Below, one piece after another: positions 1-7,841 of a stretch of 53,861 nucleotides of DNA. Made by a program: the position numbers and the translations under genes. The stretch comes from Streptomyces sp. AC512_CC834 (GTDB lineage Bacteria > Actinomycetota > Actinomycetes > Streptomycetales > Streptomycetaceae). A model generated the notes under the pieces. That model made no database searches, had not been told where the DNA came from, and saw only the letters and a list, made by a program, of their open reading frames with translations. Numbering within the stretch: the first letter of the stretch is position 1; every line of letters starts with the position of its first letter. Location of the stretch: NCBI RefSeq assembly GCF_019049325.1, contig NZ_JAGMUO010000087.1, forward strand, positions 4,865 to 58,725, given 5' to 3'.

Positions 1-1034
1 TGCCCGTACTCCGTGGCTGCGGGAGGGCTCGTGCGTTCCGCAGCAGCAGGTCGTCCGCGACTTCGGCCGCTCCCGTGCCAAGGCGCAGCAGGACATCGCC
101 GGGCGTCTGCCCGTGGCGCGCCGGGCCGGGATGCCGACGTGGAAGACCAGGCGTGAGGCGCTGGCGTCCCTGAACTACACCCGGCGCGGGTTCCGGCTGG
201 GCGACGGCCGGCTGTATCTGGCGGGTGGCATCGTCGTGTCGGTGGTGTGGTCGCGGGAGTTGCCGGGCGAGCCGTCCTCGGTGCGCGTGTACCAGGACAG
301 TCTCGGGCACTGGTACGGCTCGTTCGTCGTCCCGGCCCAGGTCCAGCCGCTGCCGAAGACCGGCCGGGTGCTCGGTGTCGACTGGGGTGTGCGGGAGACG
401 GCGACCACGACGTCCGACGCGCACGATCTGCCGCACGCCGGGTATGGCGGGAAGGCGCGGGTGAGGGTGGCCCGGTACGACCGGATGATGGCCCGCCGCA
501 GGCCGAAGAAGGGGACGTCCGGGTCGAGGGGCTACCGGACGGCGAAGAAGCTGCGGGCGAAGGCCCACAAGAAGGCCGCCCGGCAGCGTGCGGACACCGG
601 CCGCAAGTGGGCCAAGAAGGTCGTCCGTGACCACGATGCCGTAGCGGTCGAGGACTTCCGGCCGAAGTTCCTGGCCAGGACGACCATGGCCCGCAAGGCC
701 GCCGACGCCGCCATCGGCGCCACCAAGACCGCCCTGATCGAGATGGGGCGCAAACACGGGCGGGACATCCGCCTGGTCCACCCCGCGTACACCACGATGG
801 ACTGCGCGCAGTGCGGAGCGAGAGCCAAGCACGCACTGCCGCTGGGTGAACGCACCTACACCTGCACCGCCTGCGGAACAGCGTCCCCCAGGGACAAGAA
901 CTCCGCACGCGTCATGCTCCTCCGGGCTGGTCTCAACCCGGCTGGTGCCGAGGGCGGAAGACCTCCTGGAGCGCCGCTCCAGGAGGCAGCCTGAGCCAGG
1001 AATCCCCTCCCCCTTCAGGGAGGGGAGGATTCAA
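1..1034 (+). mobile_element. IS200/IS605-type element, right part with right end at TCAA
   Basis: The element covers tnpB and ends just after a G/C hairpin (8-bp arms 1004-1011 and 1018-1025, loop CCTTCA), followed by GGATTCAA. IS200/IS605 elements end in subterminal hairpins, not inverted repeats, and TCAA at the right cleavage site is the classical IS608 pattern. I therefore place the junction at about 1034/1035. The left end and target tetranucleotide are outside the window. The exact junction is inferred. Confidence 0.75.
2..994 (+). CDS. tnpB: TnpB, RNA-guided nuclease of an IS200/IS605-type element (5' end cut by window edge)
   Basis: The reading frame is open from base 2, so the start lies outside the window; the GTG at 113 is an internal codon. 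What remains is the RuvC-like nuclease half and the zinc ribbon. The three RuvC acidic residues are visible: Asp in VLGVDWG, Glu in VAVEDF and Asp in the late SPRDKNSAR motif. Between the last two lies a four-cysteine ribbon (CAQCG and CTACG). TnpB proteins are known RNA-guided DNA nucleases, the ancestors of Cas12, that help IS elements persist. All key residues are present, so the protein looks active. No tnpA is visible, but one could lie upstream. The 3' end of the gene overlaps a strong hairpin, as expected if it doubles as the guide-RNA gene. Confidence 0.9.
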   Translation, partial: ARTPWLREGSCVPQQQVVRDFGRSRAKAQQDIAGRLPVARRAGMPTWKTRREALASLNYTRRGFRLGDGRLYLAGGIVVSVVWSRELPGEPSSVRVYQDSLGHWYGSFVVPAQVQPLPKTGRVLGVDWGVRETATTTSDAHDLPHAGYGGKARVRVARYDRMMARRRPKKGTSGSRGYRTAKKLRAKAHKKAARQRADTGRKWAKKVVRDHDAVAVEDFRPKFLARTTMARKAADAAIGATKTALIEMGRKHGRDIRLVHPAYTTMDCAQCGARAKHALPLGERTYTCTACGTASPRDKNSARVMLLRAGLNPAGAEGGRPPGAPLQEAA

Positions 1035-1054
1035 ACGGATGACGGACACCGGGC
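962..1054 (+). ncRNA. Predicted omega-RNA (reRNA) 3' part with guide segment
   Basis: Inside the last codons of tnpB is a perfect 11-bp stem with a 3-nt loop (962-972 with 976-986). It is followed by the right-end hairpin 1004-1025 and the TCAA end at 1031-1034. In TnpB systems the guide RNA is transcribed from the 3' end of tnpB through the right end, and the next 16-20 bases, taken from flanking host DNA, are the guide. Here that guide would be ACGGATGACGGACACCGGGC (1035-1054). The hairpins are seen; the RNA itself and its 5' end are inferred. Confidence 0.55.
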
Positions 1055-1299
1055 GAACCGCTGCCCCGGACGCCGCCCAGCCGCCCGCGCTGACCACCCG
1101 CGAGGGCGAGGTCCTGAGACTGGTGGCCCGCGGTCTGAGCAACGCCGAGGCCGCCGACCGCCTGTTCATCAGCGAGGCCACGGTGAAGACCCACCTCAAC
1201 CGCACGATGAGCAAGCTGGGCCTGACCAGCAGGGCCCAGGCGGTGGTCGTGGCGTACGAGACGGGACTGGTGACGCCGGGCGGCGCGGGCGCCGGGTGA
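1035..1299 (+). pseudogene. Response regulator of the NarL/LuxR family, receiver domain removed by IS insertion
   Basis: From ATG 1039 an 86-residue product can be read that is almost entirely a LuxR-type helix-turn-helix (LTTREGEVLRLVARGLSNAE, then TVKTHLNRTMSKLGL). Such domains normally follow a receiver domain of about 120 residues. Here the DNA upstream is the IS end at 1034. The C-terminus (VAYETGLVTPG) closely resembles the two complete response regulators at 14125 and 16269. The best reading is that the element landed in the linker between the domains. The remnant could still be translated from 1039 as a DNA-binding fragment freed from phosphorylation control, but no ribosome binding site is evident. 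Confidence 0.7.
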
Positions 1300-1351
1300 C
1301 TTTGCGCAGACGGGGGGTGTTCCGGTCGCCCGCTGGGTAGGCTGCGTCGAC

Positions 1352-2194
1352 ATGGAGCATGAGGTGTTCGTTCCGGTTCCGGCCGAGCGGCTCAGGGACG
1401 TGCTGGCCGACCCCGTACGGGTCGCCCGGGCGGTTCCGGGGCTCCAGCAGGACGCGGGTGCCGAGCCCGTCGCGGGCCGGCTGAAGGTGCGCATCGGCAG
1501 TCACTCCATCACCTACCGAGGCTCCGTGCGCCTGTCCGCCCGACAGGACGGCACGTACGCTGTCGAGGGCGACGCCACCGAGTCGCGCGGCACCGGCACG
1601 GTCGCGCTCGCGCTGACCCTCTCCCTCCGGGACGCCGAAGGCGGAGCCACCCTCGTCCTCGCCGGGACGGCCACCGCGGACGGGCGGGTCACGGAGCTGC
1701 CGCGGGAGTCGGTGACGTCGGCCATCATCCGGCTGCTGACCCGCTTCGCCGAGAACCTGGGCACGGCGGCGCAGCAGCCATCCCCGGAGCCACAACCCGA
1801 GCCGCGGCACACCTCCGTCTTCGACACCGAGGTCCCTCCGCCGTCTCTCTCGAACCCGGACGAGAGCACGGGCGGTACCCCGGACGAGAGCGCGGACGGA
1901 AACACGGACGGAAACACGGGCGGAAACACGGTCGGCGACAAGGGACCCGAGGCGCCGGGCGCCGACGACGAGCCGATCGTCCAGCCCCCCGCCGAGGCCG
2001 CGCACGCGCGCCGCACGATGATCGGCCGCAGCGCGGAGGAGGTGGACCACGCCCCGCCGCGCGGCCGGTACGCCCCCGTCCCCGCGCCCCAGTCGGGCGT
2101 CGCCGGCGCCCCCCTGCGCTGGGCCGCACCCGCGGCGGCCGTGGTCGTGGCGGGGGCGATCGTCGTGGGCCGCGCGCTGCGCAAGCGCCGCTGA
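1352..2194 (+). CDS. CoxG-like SRPBCC-fold protein with C-terminal membrane anchor
   Basis: The first about 145 residues look like a CoxG/SRPBCC lipid- or ligand-binding domain (start MEHEVFVPVPAERLRDVLAD, a later RFAENL helix), the family of carbon monoxide dehydrogenase subunit G. No CO dehydrogenase genes are near, so the role is unknown. Then comes a long acidic, low-complexity linker with a four-residue repeat (DGNT/GGNT, 12-bp unit at about 1895-1935). A hydrophobic segment follows (PAAAVVVAGAIVVGRAL) ending in basic residues, so the protein is probably a tail-anchored protein facing the cytoplasm. A TAGGCT hexamer at 1338-1343 sits 8 nt before the ATG, so the transcript probably has almost no leader. 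Confidence 0.75.
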   Translation: MEHEVFVPVPAERLRDVLADPVRVARAVPGLQQDAGAEPVAGRLKVRIGSHSITYRGSVRLSARQDGTYAVEGDATESRGTGTVALALTLSLRDAEGGATLVLAGTATADGRVTELPRESVTSAIIRLLTRFAENLGTAAQQPSPEPQPEPRHTSVFDTEVPPPSLSNPDESTGGTPDESADGNTDGNTGGNTVGDKGPEAPGADDEPIVQPPAEAAHARRTMIGRSAEEVDHAPPRGRYAPVPAPQSGVAGAPLRWAAPAAAVVVAGAIVVGRALRKRR

Positions 2195-2240
2195 ACCGCC
2201 TCCCGGACCCCGCGTACCGGTGCACCCTTGATCGCCCCAG

Positions 2241-2246
2241 TAGGGT
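2241..2246 (+). promoter_or_regulatory. -10 hexamer of a leaderless promoter for the epimerase gene
   Basis: TAGGGT ends 6 nt before the GTG at 2253 and there is no Shine-Dalgarno sequence, so transcription should begin at the start codon. Confidence 0.5.
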
Positions 2247-2252
2247 CGTGGG

Positions 2253-3068
2253 GTGAGTAACGAACCCATCACGCTGACCGCGGGTGACGCGGAGGCGACC
2301 GTGCTGCCGGGCAACGGCGGCCGGATCGGCGGACTCCGCGTCGGCGGCACGGAACTGCTCCGCCAGGGCGAGCGCTACGGCTGCTTCCCCATGGTCCCCT
2401 GGTGCGGACGCATCCGCGACGGCCGCTTCGGCGACGGCGCCGTGGTCCACCAGATGCCCCTCAACTCCCCGCCGCACGCCATCCACGGCACCGCCCGCGA
2501 CGCCGCCTGGCGCACCGCCCGCGTCACCGCCGACGAGGCCGTCATCACGTACGACCTCACCGACCCCTGGCCCTACAGCGGCCGTGTCACGCAGGTGATC
2601 GCCCTCGCCGAGGACGGGCTGACGCTGACGATGTCGGTGGAGACGTACGAGTCGTCCTTCCCCGCGCAGATCGGCTGGCACCCCTGGTTCAACCGGACCC
2701 TCGGCGGCCCGGGGACCCTCGGCGGTGCGGACGGGCCGGGCGCCGAGATCGCCTTCGACCCCGCCTGGCAGGAGGAGCGCGGCGACGACCACCTGCCCAC
2801 CGGCAACCGCGTCGAGCCGAAGCCCGGCCCGTGGGACGACTGCTTCGGCATGCCGGACGGCGTCGACGTCACGCTGACCTGGCCCGGGCGGCTGGAGCTG
2901 AAGGTGACCAGCCGGGAGCAGTGGGTCGTGGTGTACGACGAGCAGGAGGCCGCCGTCTGCGTCGAGCCGCAGACCGGGCCGCCCAACGGCCTGAACACCC
3001 TCCCGCGCCTGGTCACACCCCTGGAGCCGCTGGAGGCCACGACGACCTGGGCCTGGCGCCGCCTCTAA
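2253..3068 (+). CDS. Aldose 1-epimerase (galactose mutarotase-like) family protein
   Basis: A 271-residue cytosolic protein of the beta-sandwich mutarotase fold. It begins at GTG 2253 (MSNEPITLTAGDAEATVLP), and the hallmarks include GGRIGGLRVGG near the N-terminus, the conserved HAIHGTARDAAW region with its catalytic-type His, IGWHPWFNR, and a VCVEPQTGPPNGLN motif carrying the expected Glu. The family interconverts alpha and beta anomers of aldoses or binds hexose-6-phosphates; the substrate cannot be told from sequence. It is followed 10 bp later by pyrE, which has its own likely promoter over this gene's stop codon. Confidence 0.85.
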   Translation: MSNEPITLTAGDAEATVLPGNGGRIGGLRVGGTELLRQGERYGCFPMVPWCGRIRDGRFGDGAVVHQMPLNSPPHAIHGTARDAAWRTARVTADEAVITYDLTDPWPYSGRVTQVIALAEDGLTLTMSVETYESSFPAQIGWHPWFNRTLGGPGTLGGADGPGAEIAFDPAWQEERGDDHLPTGNRVEPKPGPWDDCFGMPDGVDVTLTWPGRLELKVTSREQWVVVYDEQEAAVCVEPQTGPPNGLNTLPRLVTPLEPLEATTTWAWRRL

Positions 3069-3071
3069 ACT
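3066..3071 (+). promoter_or_regulatory. -10 hexamer of a leaderless pyrE promoter
   Basis: TAAACT overlaps the TAA stop of the epimerase gene and lies 7 nt before the pyrE ATG at 3079. No ribosome binding site separates them. Confidence 0.45.
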
Positions 3072-3078
3072 CGGGTAC

Positions 3079-3627
3079 ATGACGGACGTACGCGGCGAGC
3101 TGCTGCAGCAGATCAAGGACAAGGCCGTGGTGCACGGCAAGGTGACCCTCTCCTCGGGTCTGGAGGCCGACTACTACGTCGACCTGCGCCGCATCACCCT
3201 GGACGGCGAGGCCGCGCCGCTGGTCGGGCAGGTGCTGCTCGACCTGACCGCCGACCTGGAGTTCGACGCGGTCGGCGGGCTGACCATGGGCGCCGACCCG
3301 GTCGCCGCGAGCATGCTGCACGCCGCCGCCGCGCGCGGCCGCAGGCTGGACGCGTTCGTCGTCCGCAAGGCCGCCAAGGCGCACGGGCTGCAGCGGCGCG
3401 TCGAGGGCCCGGACATCAAGGGCCGCCGTGTCCTCGTCGTCGAGGACACCTCCACCACCGGCGGCTCCCCGCTCACCGCCGTCGAGGCCGTGCGCGAGGC
3501 CGGCGCGGAGGTGGTCGCCGTCGCCACGATCGTCGACCGGGCGACCGGCGCCGCCGAGAAGATCCAGGACGGCGCGGGAGTGCCGTACCGGTACGCCTAC
3601 GACAAGGACGAGCTGGGCCTGGACTGA
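3079..3627 (+). CDS. pyrE: Orotate phosphoribosyltransferase
   Basis: This enzyme joins orotate to PRPP to give orotidine 5'-phosphate, step five of de novo UMP synthesis. The 182-residue length fits. The PRPP-binding loop is clear (RRVLVVEDTSTTGGSPLTAV), and the N-terminal VTLSSGLEADYYVDLRR motif that holds orotate is intact. The gene is separate from the main pyr operon, as is usual in Streptomyces, and sits between the epimerase gene and fba. A leaderless promoter is predicted at 3066. Confidence 0.95.
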   Translation: MTDVRGELLQQIKDKAVVHGKVTLSSGLEADYYVDLRRITLDGEAAPLVGQVLLDLTADLEFDAVGGLTMGADPVAASMLHAAAARGRRLDAFVVRKAAKAHGLQRRVEGPDIKGRRVLVVEDTSTTGGSPLTAVEAVREAGAEVVAVATIVDRATGAAEKIQDGAGVPYRYAYDKDELGLD

Positions 3628-3785
3628 GCCGGGACCGGGGCCGCACAGAGGACCGGCACGGACGTCCACTCGGGTATTCCCGGTTCGTCTGGAAGGATGG
3701 GGCCGACGATGACGTCGCCCCCCAGTCCTAGGTCAGGGCCATAAGCAACAGCACGCGCCCACCCGCACATACAAGGAGCGGACAG

Positions 3786-4817
3786 ATGCCCATCGCAACT
3801 CCCGAGGTCTACAACGAGATGCTGGACCGGGCGAAGGCAGGAAAGTTCGCCTACCCCGCCATCAACGTGACCTCTTCCCAGACGCTGCACGCCGCCCTGC
3901 GCGGTTTCGCGGAGGCGGAGAGCGACGGCATCGTCCAGATCTCCACCGGCGGCGCCGAGTTCCTGGGCGGTCAGCACAACAAGGACATGGTGACCGGCGC
4001 CGTAGCCCTCGCCGAGTTCGCGCACATCGTCGCCGAGAAGTACGACGTCACCGTCGCCCTGCACACGGACCACTGCCCGAAGGACAAGCTCGACGGGTAC
4101 GTGCGTCCGCTGCTGGCGGTCTCCGAGGAGCGCGTCAAGGCCGGCCGCAACCCGCTGTTCCAGTCGCACATGTGGGACGGTTCGGCCGAGACCCTGGCCG
4201 ACAACCTCTCCATCGCCACCGAGCTGCTGGAGCGCGCCCGCGCCGCCAGGATCATCCTCGAGGTCGAGATCACCCCGACCGGCGGCGAGGAGGACGGCGT
4301 CTCCCACGAGATCAACGACTCCCTGTACACCACGGTCGACGACGCGGTCCGCACCGTCGAGGCCCTGGGCCTGGGCGAGAAGGGCCGCTACCTGCTCGCC
4401 GCGTCCTTCGGCAACGTGCACGGCGTGTACAAGCCGGGCAACGTCGTGCTCCGCCCCGACCTGCTGAAGGACCTGAACGAGGGCATCGCCGCCAAGTACG
4501 GTCAGCCGGCCGGCAGCAAGCCGTTCAACTTCGTCTTCCACGGCGGCTCCGGCTCCTCCGCCGAGGAGATCGCGACCGCGCTGGAGAACGGCGTGGTCAA
4601 GATGAACATCGACACGGACACCCAGTACGCCTTCACGCGTCCGGTCGCCGACCACGTCCTGCGCAACTACGACGGGGTCCTGAAGGTCGACGGCGAGGTC
4701 GGCAACAAGAAGACCTACGACCCGCGCACCTGGGGCAAGCTGGCCGAGGCCGGCATGGCCGCGCGCGTCGTCGAGGCCTGCGGTCACCTGCGCTCGACGG
4801 GCCAGAAGATCAAGTAG
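3786..4817 (+). CDS. fba: Class II fructose-bisphosphate aldolase
   Basis: A zinc-dependent glycolytic and gluconeogenic enzyme that splits fructose 1,6-bisphosphate into dihydroxyacetone phosphate and glyceraldehyde 3-phosphate. The 343 residues match the long (type A) class II aldolases. Metal-binding and catalytic motifs are present: LHTDHCPKD, EVEITPTGGEEDG, NVHGVYKPGN and VFHGGSGSS, plus NIDTDTQYAFTRP for phosphate binding. The start ATG 3786 follows a good AAGGAG ribosome binding site. The 158-bp gap upstream holds no gene; it contains a short G/C inverted repeat around 3697-3721, perhaps a pyrE terminator, and presumably the fba promoter. Confidence 0.97.
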   Translation: MPIATPEVYNEMLDRAKAGKFAYPAINVTSSQTLHAALRGFAEAESDGIVQISTGGAEFLGGQHNKDMVTGAVALAEFAHIVAEKYDVTVALHTDHCPKDKLDGYVRPLLAVSEERVKAGRNPLFQSHMWDGSAETLADNLSIATELLERARAARIILEVEITPTGGEEDGVSHEINDSLYTTVDDAVRTVEALGLGEKGRYLLAASFGNVHGVYKPGNVVLRPDLLKDLNEGIAAKYGQPAGSKPFNFVFHGGSGSSAEEIATALENGVVKMNIDTDTQYAFTRPVADHVLRNYDGVLKVDGEVGNKKTYDPRTWGKLAEAGMAARVVEACGHLRSTGQKIK

Positions 4818-4858
4818 AACCAGGTCAGAACCAGGTCGTCCATAGCGACCCGTTCGCA

Positions 4859-4887
4859 CGAGCCCGGCGCCCCGCGCGCCGGGCTCG
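4859..4887 (+). terminator. Hairpin terminator after fba
   Basis: A perfect 12-bp stem (4859-4870 with 4876-4887) with loop CCCGC stands 41 bp after the fba stop. There is no U-tract, which is common in Streptomyces terminators. Confidence 0.75.
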
Positions 4888-4902
4888 CCGCGTCTCTGGG
4901 TG

Positions 4903-4908
4903 TATATC
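4903..4908 (+). promoter_or_regulatory. -10 hexamer of a leaderless promoter for the MFS exporter gene
   Basis: TATATC lies 7 nt before ATG 4916, just downstream of the fba terminator, with no ribosome binding site in between. Confidence 0.4.
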
Positions 4909-4915
4909 TGGGGCC

Positions 4916-6382
4916 ATGCCCGATGTCCGGCTGGCCTCACCGCAGGGCAAGTGGATCCTGCTGACCACCGTCCTCGGCTCCAGCATGGCCCTGCTGGACT
5001 CGACCGTCGTCAACGTCGCGCTGCCCCGCATCGGCCGCGACCTCGACGCGGACCTCGCCGCCCTGCAGTGGACGGTCAACGCCTACATGGTCACGCTGGC
5101 CGGGCTGATCCTCCTGGGCGGCGCACTCGGCGACCGGTTCGGCCGCCGTCGGATCTTCGTCATCGGCGTGCTGTGGTTCGCCGCCGCGTCCCTGCTGTGC
5201 GGCCTCGCGCCGAATGCCGGCGTCCTGATCATCGCCCGCGCCCTCCAGGGCATCGGCGGGGCACTGCTCACGCCCGGTTCCCTGGCCCTCATCCAGGCCT
5301 CCTTCCACGCCGACGACCGGGGGCGGGCGGTCGGCCTGTGGTCGGGGTTCGGGGGCGTGGGCGCGGCGGTGGGGCCGTTCCTCGGGGGCTGGCTGGTGGA
5401 CGGCGCGGGCTGGCGCTGGGTCTTCCTGCTCAACGTGCCGCTGGCGCTGCTGTGCGCGCCGGTCGCGCTGCGGCACGTGCCCGAGTCCTCGGACGAGCGC
5501 GCCCACTCGCGCTTCGACGTACTCGGCGCGGCCCTGTGCGCGGCGGCCCTCGCGCTGCTCACCTACGCGCTGATCGAGGCGCGTACGGCGTCCTGGGCGG
5601 TGGCGCTGAGCGCGGTGGCCGGGGCGGCGGCCGCCGTGGCCTTCGTCGTCGTCGAGCGGCGCGGCAAGGACCCGATGATGCCGCTCGACGTCTTCGCGTC
5701 CCGTCAGTTCACGGCGGTCAACGTCGTCACGCTGTGCGTGTACGCGGCCTTCGGCGGCTTCTTCTTCCTCGCCGCGCTCCAGCTCCAGGTCGTCGTCGGC
5801 TGGTCCGCGCTGGCCGCCGGTACGGCGCTGCTGCCGACCACCGTCCTGATGCTGCTGCTCTCCGCCCGCTCCGGCGAACTCGCCGAGCGTCTCGGCCCGC
5901 GGCTCCAGCTCAGCGTCGGCCCGCTGCTGTGCGCGGCCGGAATGGTGCTGATGCTGCGGGTCGGTCCGGGCGCCTCGTACGTCGCCGACGTGCTGCCGGC
6001 CCTGCTGGTGCTCGGGCTCGGCATGGTCACGCTGGTCGCCCCGCTGACGGCGACCGTGCTGGCCGCCGTGGACACCGCGCGGGCCGGCCTTGCCAGCGGC
6101 ATCAACAACGCGGCCGCCCGTGCGGCGGGCCTGGTCGCGGTCGCCGCGCTGCCCCTGCTCACCGGCATGGGGGAGGAGGCCTACCGGTCCGCTCAGGCGT
6201 TCGACGACGCGTTCGGACCGGCGATGCTGATCTGCGCGGGCGTCCTGGTGGCGGGCTCCGTGATCGCCTTCACGACGGTGCGCCGCCCGGCGCCGGACTG
6301 CCGCCGGCCCCAGTGCCGTACCCACGGCTCGGTCATGGCGCCGCCCCTGGAGGGAACGCGGGAGCGCGACCAGGCCGTGTGA
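4916..6382 (+). CDS. MFS exporter, DHA2 (14-TM, EmrB/QacA) family
   Basis: A 488-residue integral membrane protein beginning MPDVRLASPQGKWILL. It carries the DHA2 hallmarks: a first helix with MALLDSTVVNVALP (motif D1), the loop GDRFGRRR (motif A), and the antiporter motif C region in helix 5 (GLWSGFGGVGAAVGPFLGG). These proteins are proton-coupled drug or metabolite exporters. No regulator gene sits next to it. The open frame continues far upstream into fba, but that is a shadow; ATG 4916 is supported by a TATATC hexamer 7 nt upstream and by the fba terminator before it. Confidence 0.88.
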   Translation: MPDVRLASPQGKWILLTTVLGSSMALLDSTVVNVALPRIGRDLDADLAALQWTVNAYMVTLAGLILLGGALGDRFGRRRIFVIGVLWFAAASLLCGLAPNAGVLIIARALQGIGGALLTPGSLALIQASFHADDRGRAVGLWSGFGGVGAAVGPFLGGWLVDGAGWRWVFLLNVPLALLCAPVALRHVPESSDERAHSRFDVLGAALCAAALALLTYALIEARTASWAVALSAVAGAAAAVAFVVVERRGKDPMMPLDVFASRQFTAVNVVTLCVYAAFGGFFFLAALQLQVVVGWSALAAGTALLPTTVLMLLLSARSGELAERLGPRLQLSVGPLLCAAGMVLMLRVGPGASYVADVLPALLVLGLGMVTLVAPLTATVLAAVDTARAGLASGINNAAARAAGLVAVAALPLLTGMGEEAYRSAQAFDDAFGPAMLICAGVLVAGSVIAFTTVRRPAPDCRRPQCRTHGSVMAPPLEGTRERDQAV

Positions 6383-6422
6383 CCCGTCCGGCGGAGCGGG
6401 GCGCATGCCGCAGACTTGTGCC

Positions 6423-6836
6423 ATGTCCATTCACGAGAACCTCCTCGGGGGACCGCCCCCGACCCACCTCCCCGACGACCCCGGGCCGCGCGAGCTGCTG
6501 GCGGGCGGCACCTCCCCCGCCGACGTCGCCGCGAAGTACCCGACGTCCTCGCTCGCCTGGGCCCGGCTGGCCGACGAGGCGTTCGAGCGGGGCAGCGTCG
6601 TGGAGTCGTACGCGTACGCCCGTACCGGCTACCACCGCGGCCTCGACTCCCTGCGCCGCAGCGGCTGGAAGGGGCACGGCCCGGTGCCCTGGGAGCACGA
6701 GCCGAACCGCGGCTTCCTGCGCGCCCTGCACGCCCTCGCCCGCGCCGCCCAGGCGATCGGCGAGAAGGAGGAGTACGAGCGCTGCAGCCAGTTCCTGAAG
6801 GACTCCTCGCCGGCGGCCGCCGAAGTGCTGGGCTGA
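6423..6836 (+). CDS. DUF3151 family protein
   Basis: A 137-residue soluble protein of unknown function. The body (SLAWARLADEAFERGSVVES, then YAYARTGYHRGLD and WKGHGPVPWEHEPNRGFLRA) matches what I know of DUF3151, an actinobacterial family often found beside fba, as here. The helical repeats recall TPR-like folds. The start at 6423 rather than 6405 is chosen because a CAGACT hexamer ends 6 nt upstream, the same leaderless pattern seen at several other genes here. Confidence 0.8.
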   Translation: MSIHENLLGGPPPTHLPDDPGPRELLAGGTSPADVAAKYPTSSLAWARLADEAFERGSVVESYAYARTGYHRGLDSLRRSGWKGHGPVPWEHEPNRGFLRALHALARAAQAIGEKEEYERCSQFLKDSSPAAAEVLG

Positions 6837-6882
6837 GCCGGAACGACTGAGCCGGAACGACTGAGCTGGAACGACTGGGCTG
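6834..6882 (+). repeat. 14-bp tandem repeat carrying TGA in three frames
   Basis: The unit TGAGCCGGAACGAC is repeated from the stop codon of the DUF3151 gene onward (6834, 6848, 6862, then a degenerate copy at 6876). Since 14 is not divisible by three, the three TGAs fall in all three frames. Confidence 0.85.
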
Positions 6883-6897
6883 AAACGGCCACGTCCT

Positions 6898-6924
6898 GGC
6901 CCGCCTGCCGTGCGCGGGCGGGCC
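6898..6924 (+). terminator. Hairpin terminator after the DUF3151 gene
   Basis: An 8-bp GGCCCGCC stem (6898-6905 with 6917-6924) stands downstream of the stop-codon repeat and upstream of the kynurenine cluster. Confidence 0.6.
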
Positions 6925-7025
6925 TTGCGGTTTCCTGGCACGATTGCGGAGGATGCCTTGGGGACCGGGGCCCCGTGCCGGTAACGGCAGGGCGGACCGC
7001 TACCCGTGCACATCAGGAGACAGCG

Positions 7026-7841
7026 ATGTCCCACGAAGCCCCGAATCTCGACTTCGAGGGCAGCACGCCGTACGAGGACTACGTCAAGGCGGACGTGCTC
7101 ACCCACCTCCAGCACACCCTCTCCGACGATCCCGGAGAGATGGTCTTCCTGGTCACGACCCAGGTCATGGAGCTGTGGTTCACCGTCATCGTCCACGAAT
7201 GGGAGACCGCCGCCCGCGCCCTGCGCGAGGACCGGATCCCGGTGGCGACCGACGCGCTCAAGCGCTCGGTGCGGGAACTGGAGGCGCTCAACGCTTCCTG
7301 GACGCCGCTGGCGCAGCTCACCCCGGCCCAGTTCAACTCCTACCGGTCCGCCCTCGGCGAGGGCTCCGGCTTCCAGTCGGCGATGTACCGCCGCCTGGAG
7401 TTCCTGCTCGGCGACAAGTCCGCGTCCATGCTCGTCCCGCACCGCGGTGCCCCGCGCGTCCACGCGGAACTGGAGAAGGCGCTGCACGAGCCGAGCCTGT
7501 ACGACGAGGTCGTCCGGCTGCTCGCCCGGCGCGGATACGACGTCCCGGACGCCGTGCTCGAGCGCGACGTCACCCAGAAGTACGAGCCGGCACCCGAGGT
7601 CGAGGCCGCCTGGACGGCCGTCTACTCCGGCGACCAGAACGGCGAACTGGCCCGCCTCGGCGAGGCCCTCACCGACGTCGCCGAGCTGGTGTGGCGCTGG
7701 CGCAACGACCACCTGGTCGCCACCCGCCGCGCGATGGGCTCCAAGACCGGCACGGGCGGCTCGGCCGGCGTGGCGTGGCTGGAGAAGCGGGCCCGCGGCA
7801 ACGTGTTCCCCGAGCTGTGGACGGCGCGGTCGTATGTCTGA
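7026..7841 (+). CDS. kynA: Tryptophan 2,3-dioxygenase
   Basis: This heme enzyme opens the indole ring of L-tryptophan with O2 to give N-formylkynurenine, the first step of the kynurenine pathway. The 271-residue protein shows the family hallmarks: TPYEDYVKAD near the N-terminus, the QVMELWFTVIVHEWE helix and, near the C-terminus, WRNDHLVATRRAMG with the likely heme-ligand His, followed by SKTGTGGSAGVAWL, the substrate-binding loop. ATG 7026 follows an AGGAGA site. It overlaps the kynureninase gene by 8 bp, so the two are translationally coupled. A small palindrome TGCCG-GTAA-CGGCA (6976-6989) in the leader is a possible operator. Confidence 0.95.
   Translation: MSHEAPNLDFEGSTPYEDYVKADVLTHLQHTLSDDPGEMVFLVTTQVMELWFTVIVHEWETAARALREDRIPVATDALKRSVRELEALNASWTPLAQLTPAQFNSYRSALGEGSGFQSAMYRRLEFLLGDKSASMLVPHRGAPRVHAELEKALHEPSLYDEVVRLLARRGYDVPDAVLERDVTQKYEPAPEVEAAWTAVYSGDQNGELARLGEALTDVAELVWRWRNDHLVATRRAMGSKTGTGGSAGVAWLEKRARGNVFPELWTARSYV

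Noticed and set aside
4172..4915. Upstream extension of the MFS frame by 248 codons
   Set aside because: It lies over fba in another frame, is Arg/Pro-rich and contains the fba terminator. The membrane protein clearly begins at 4916.
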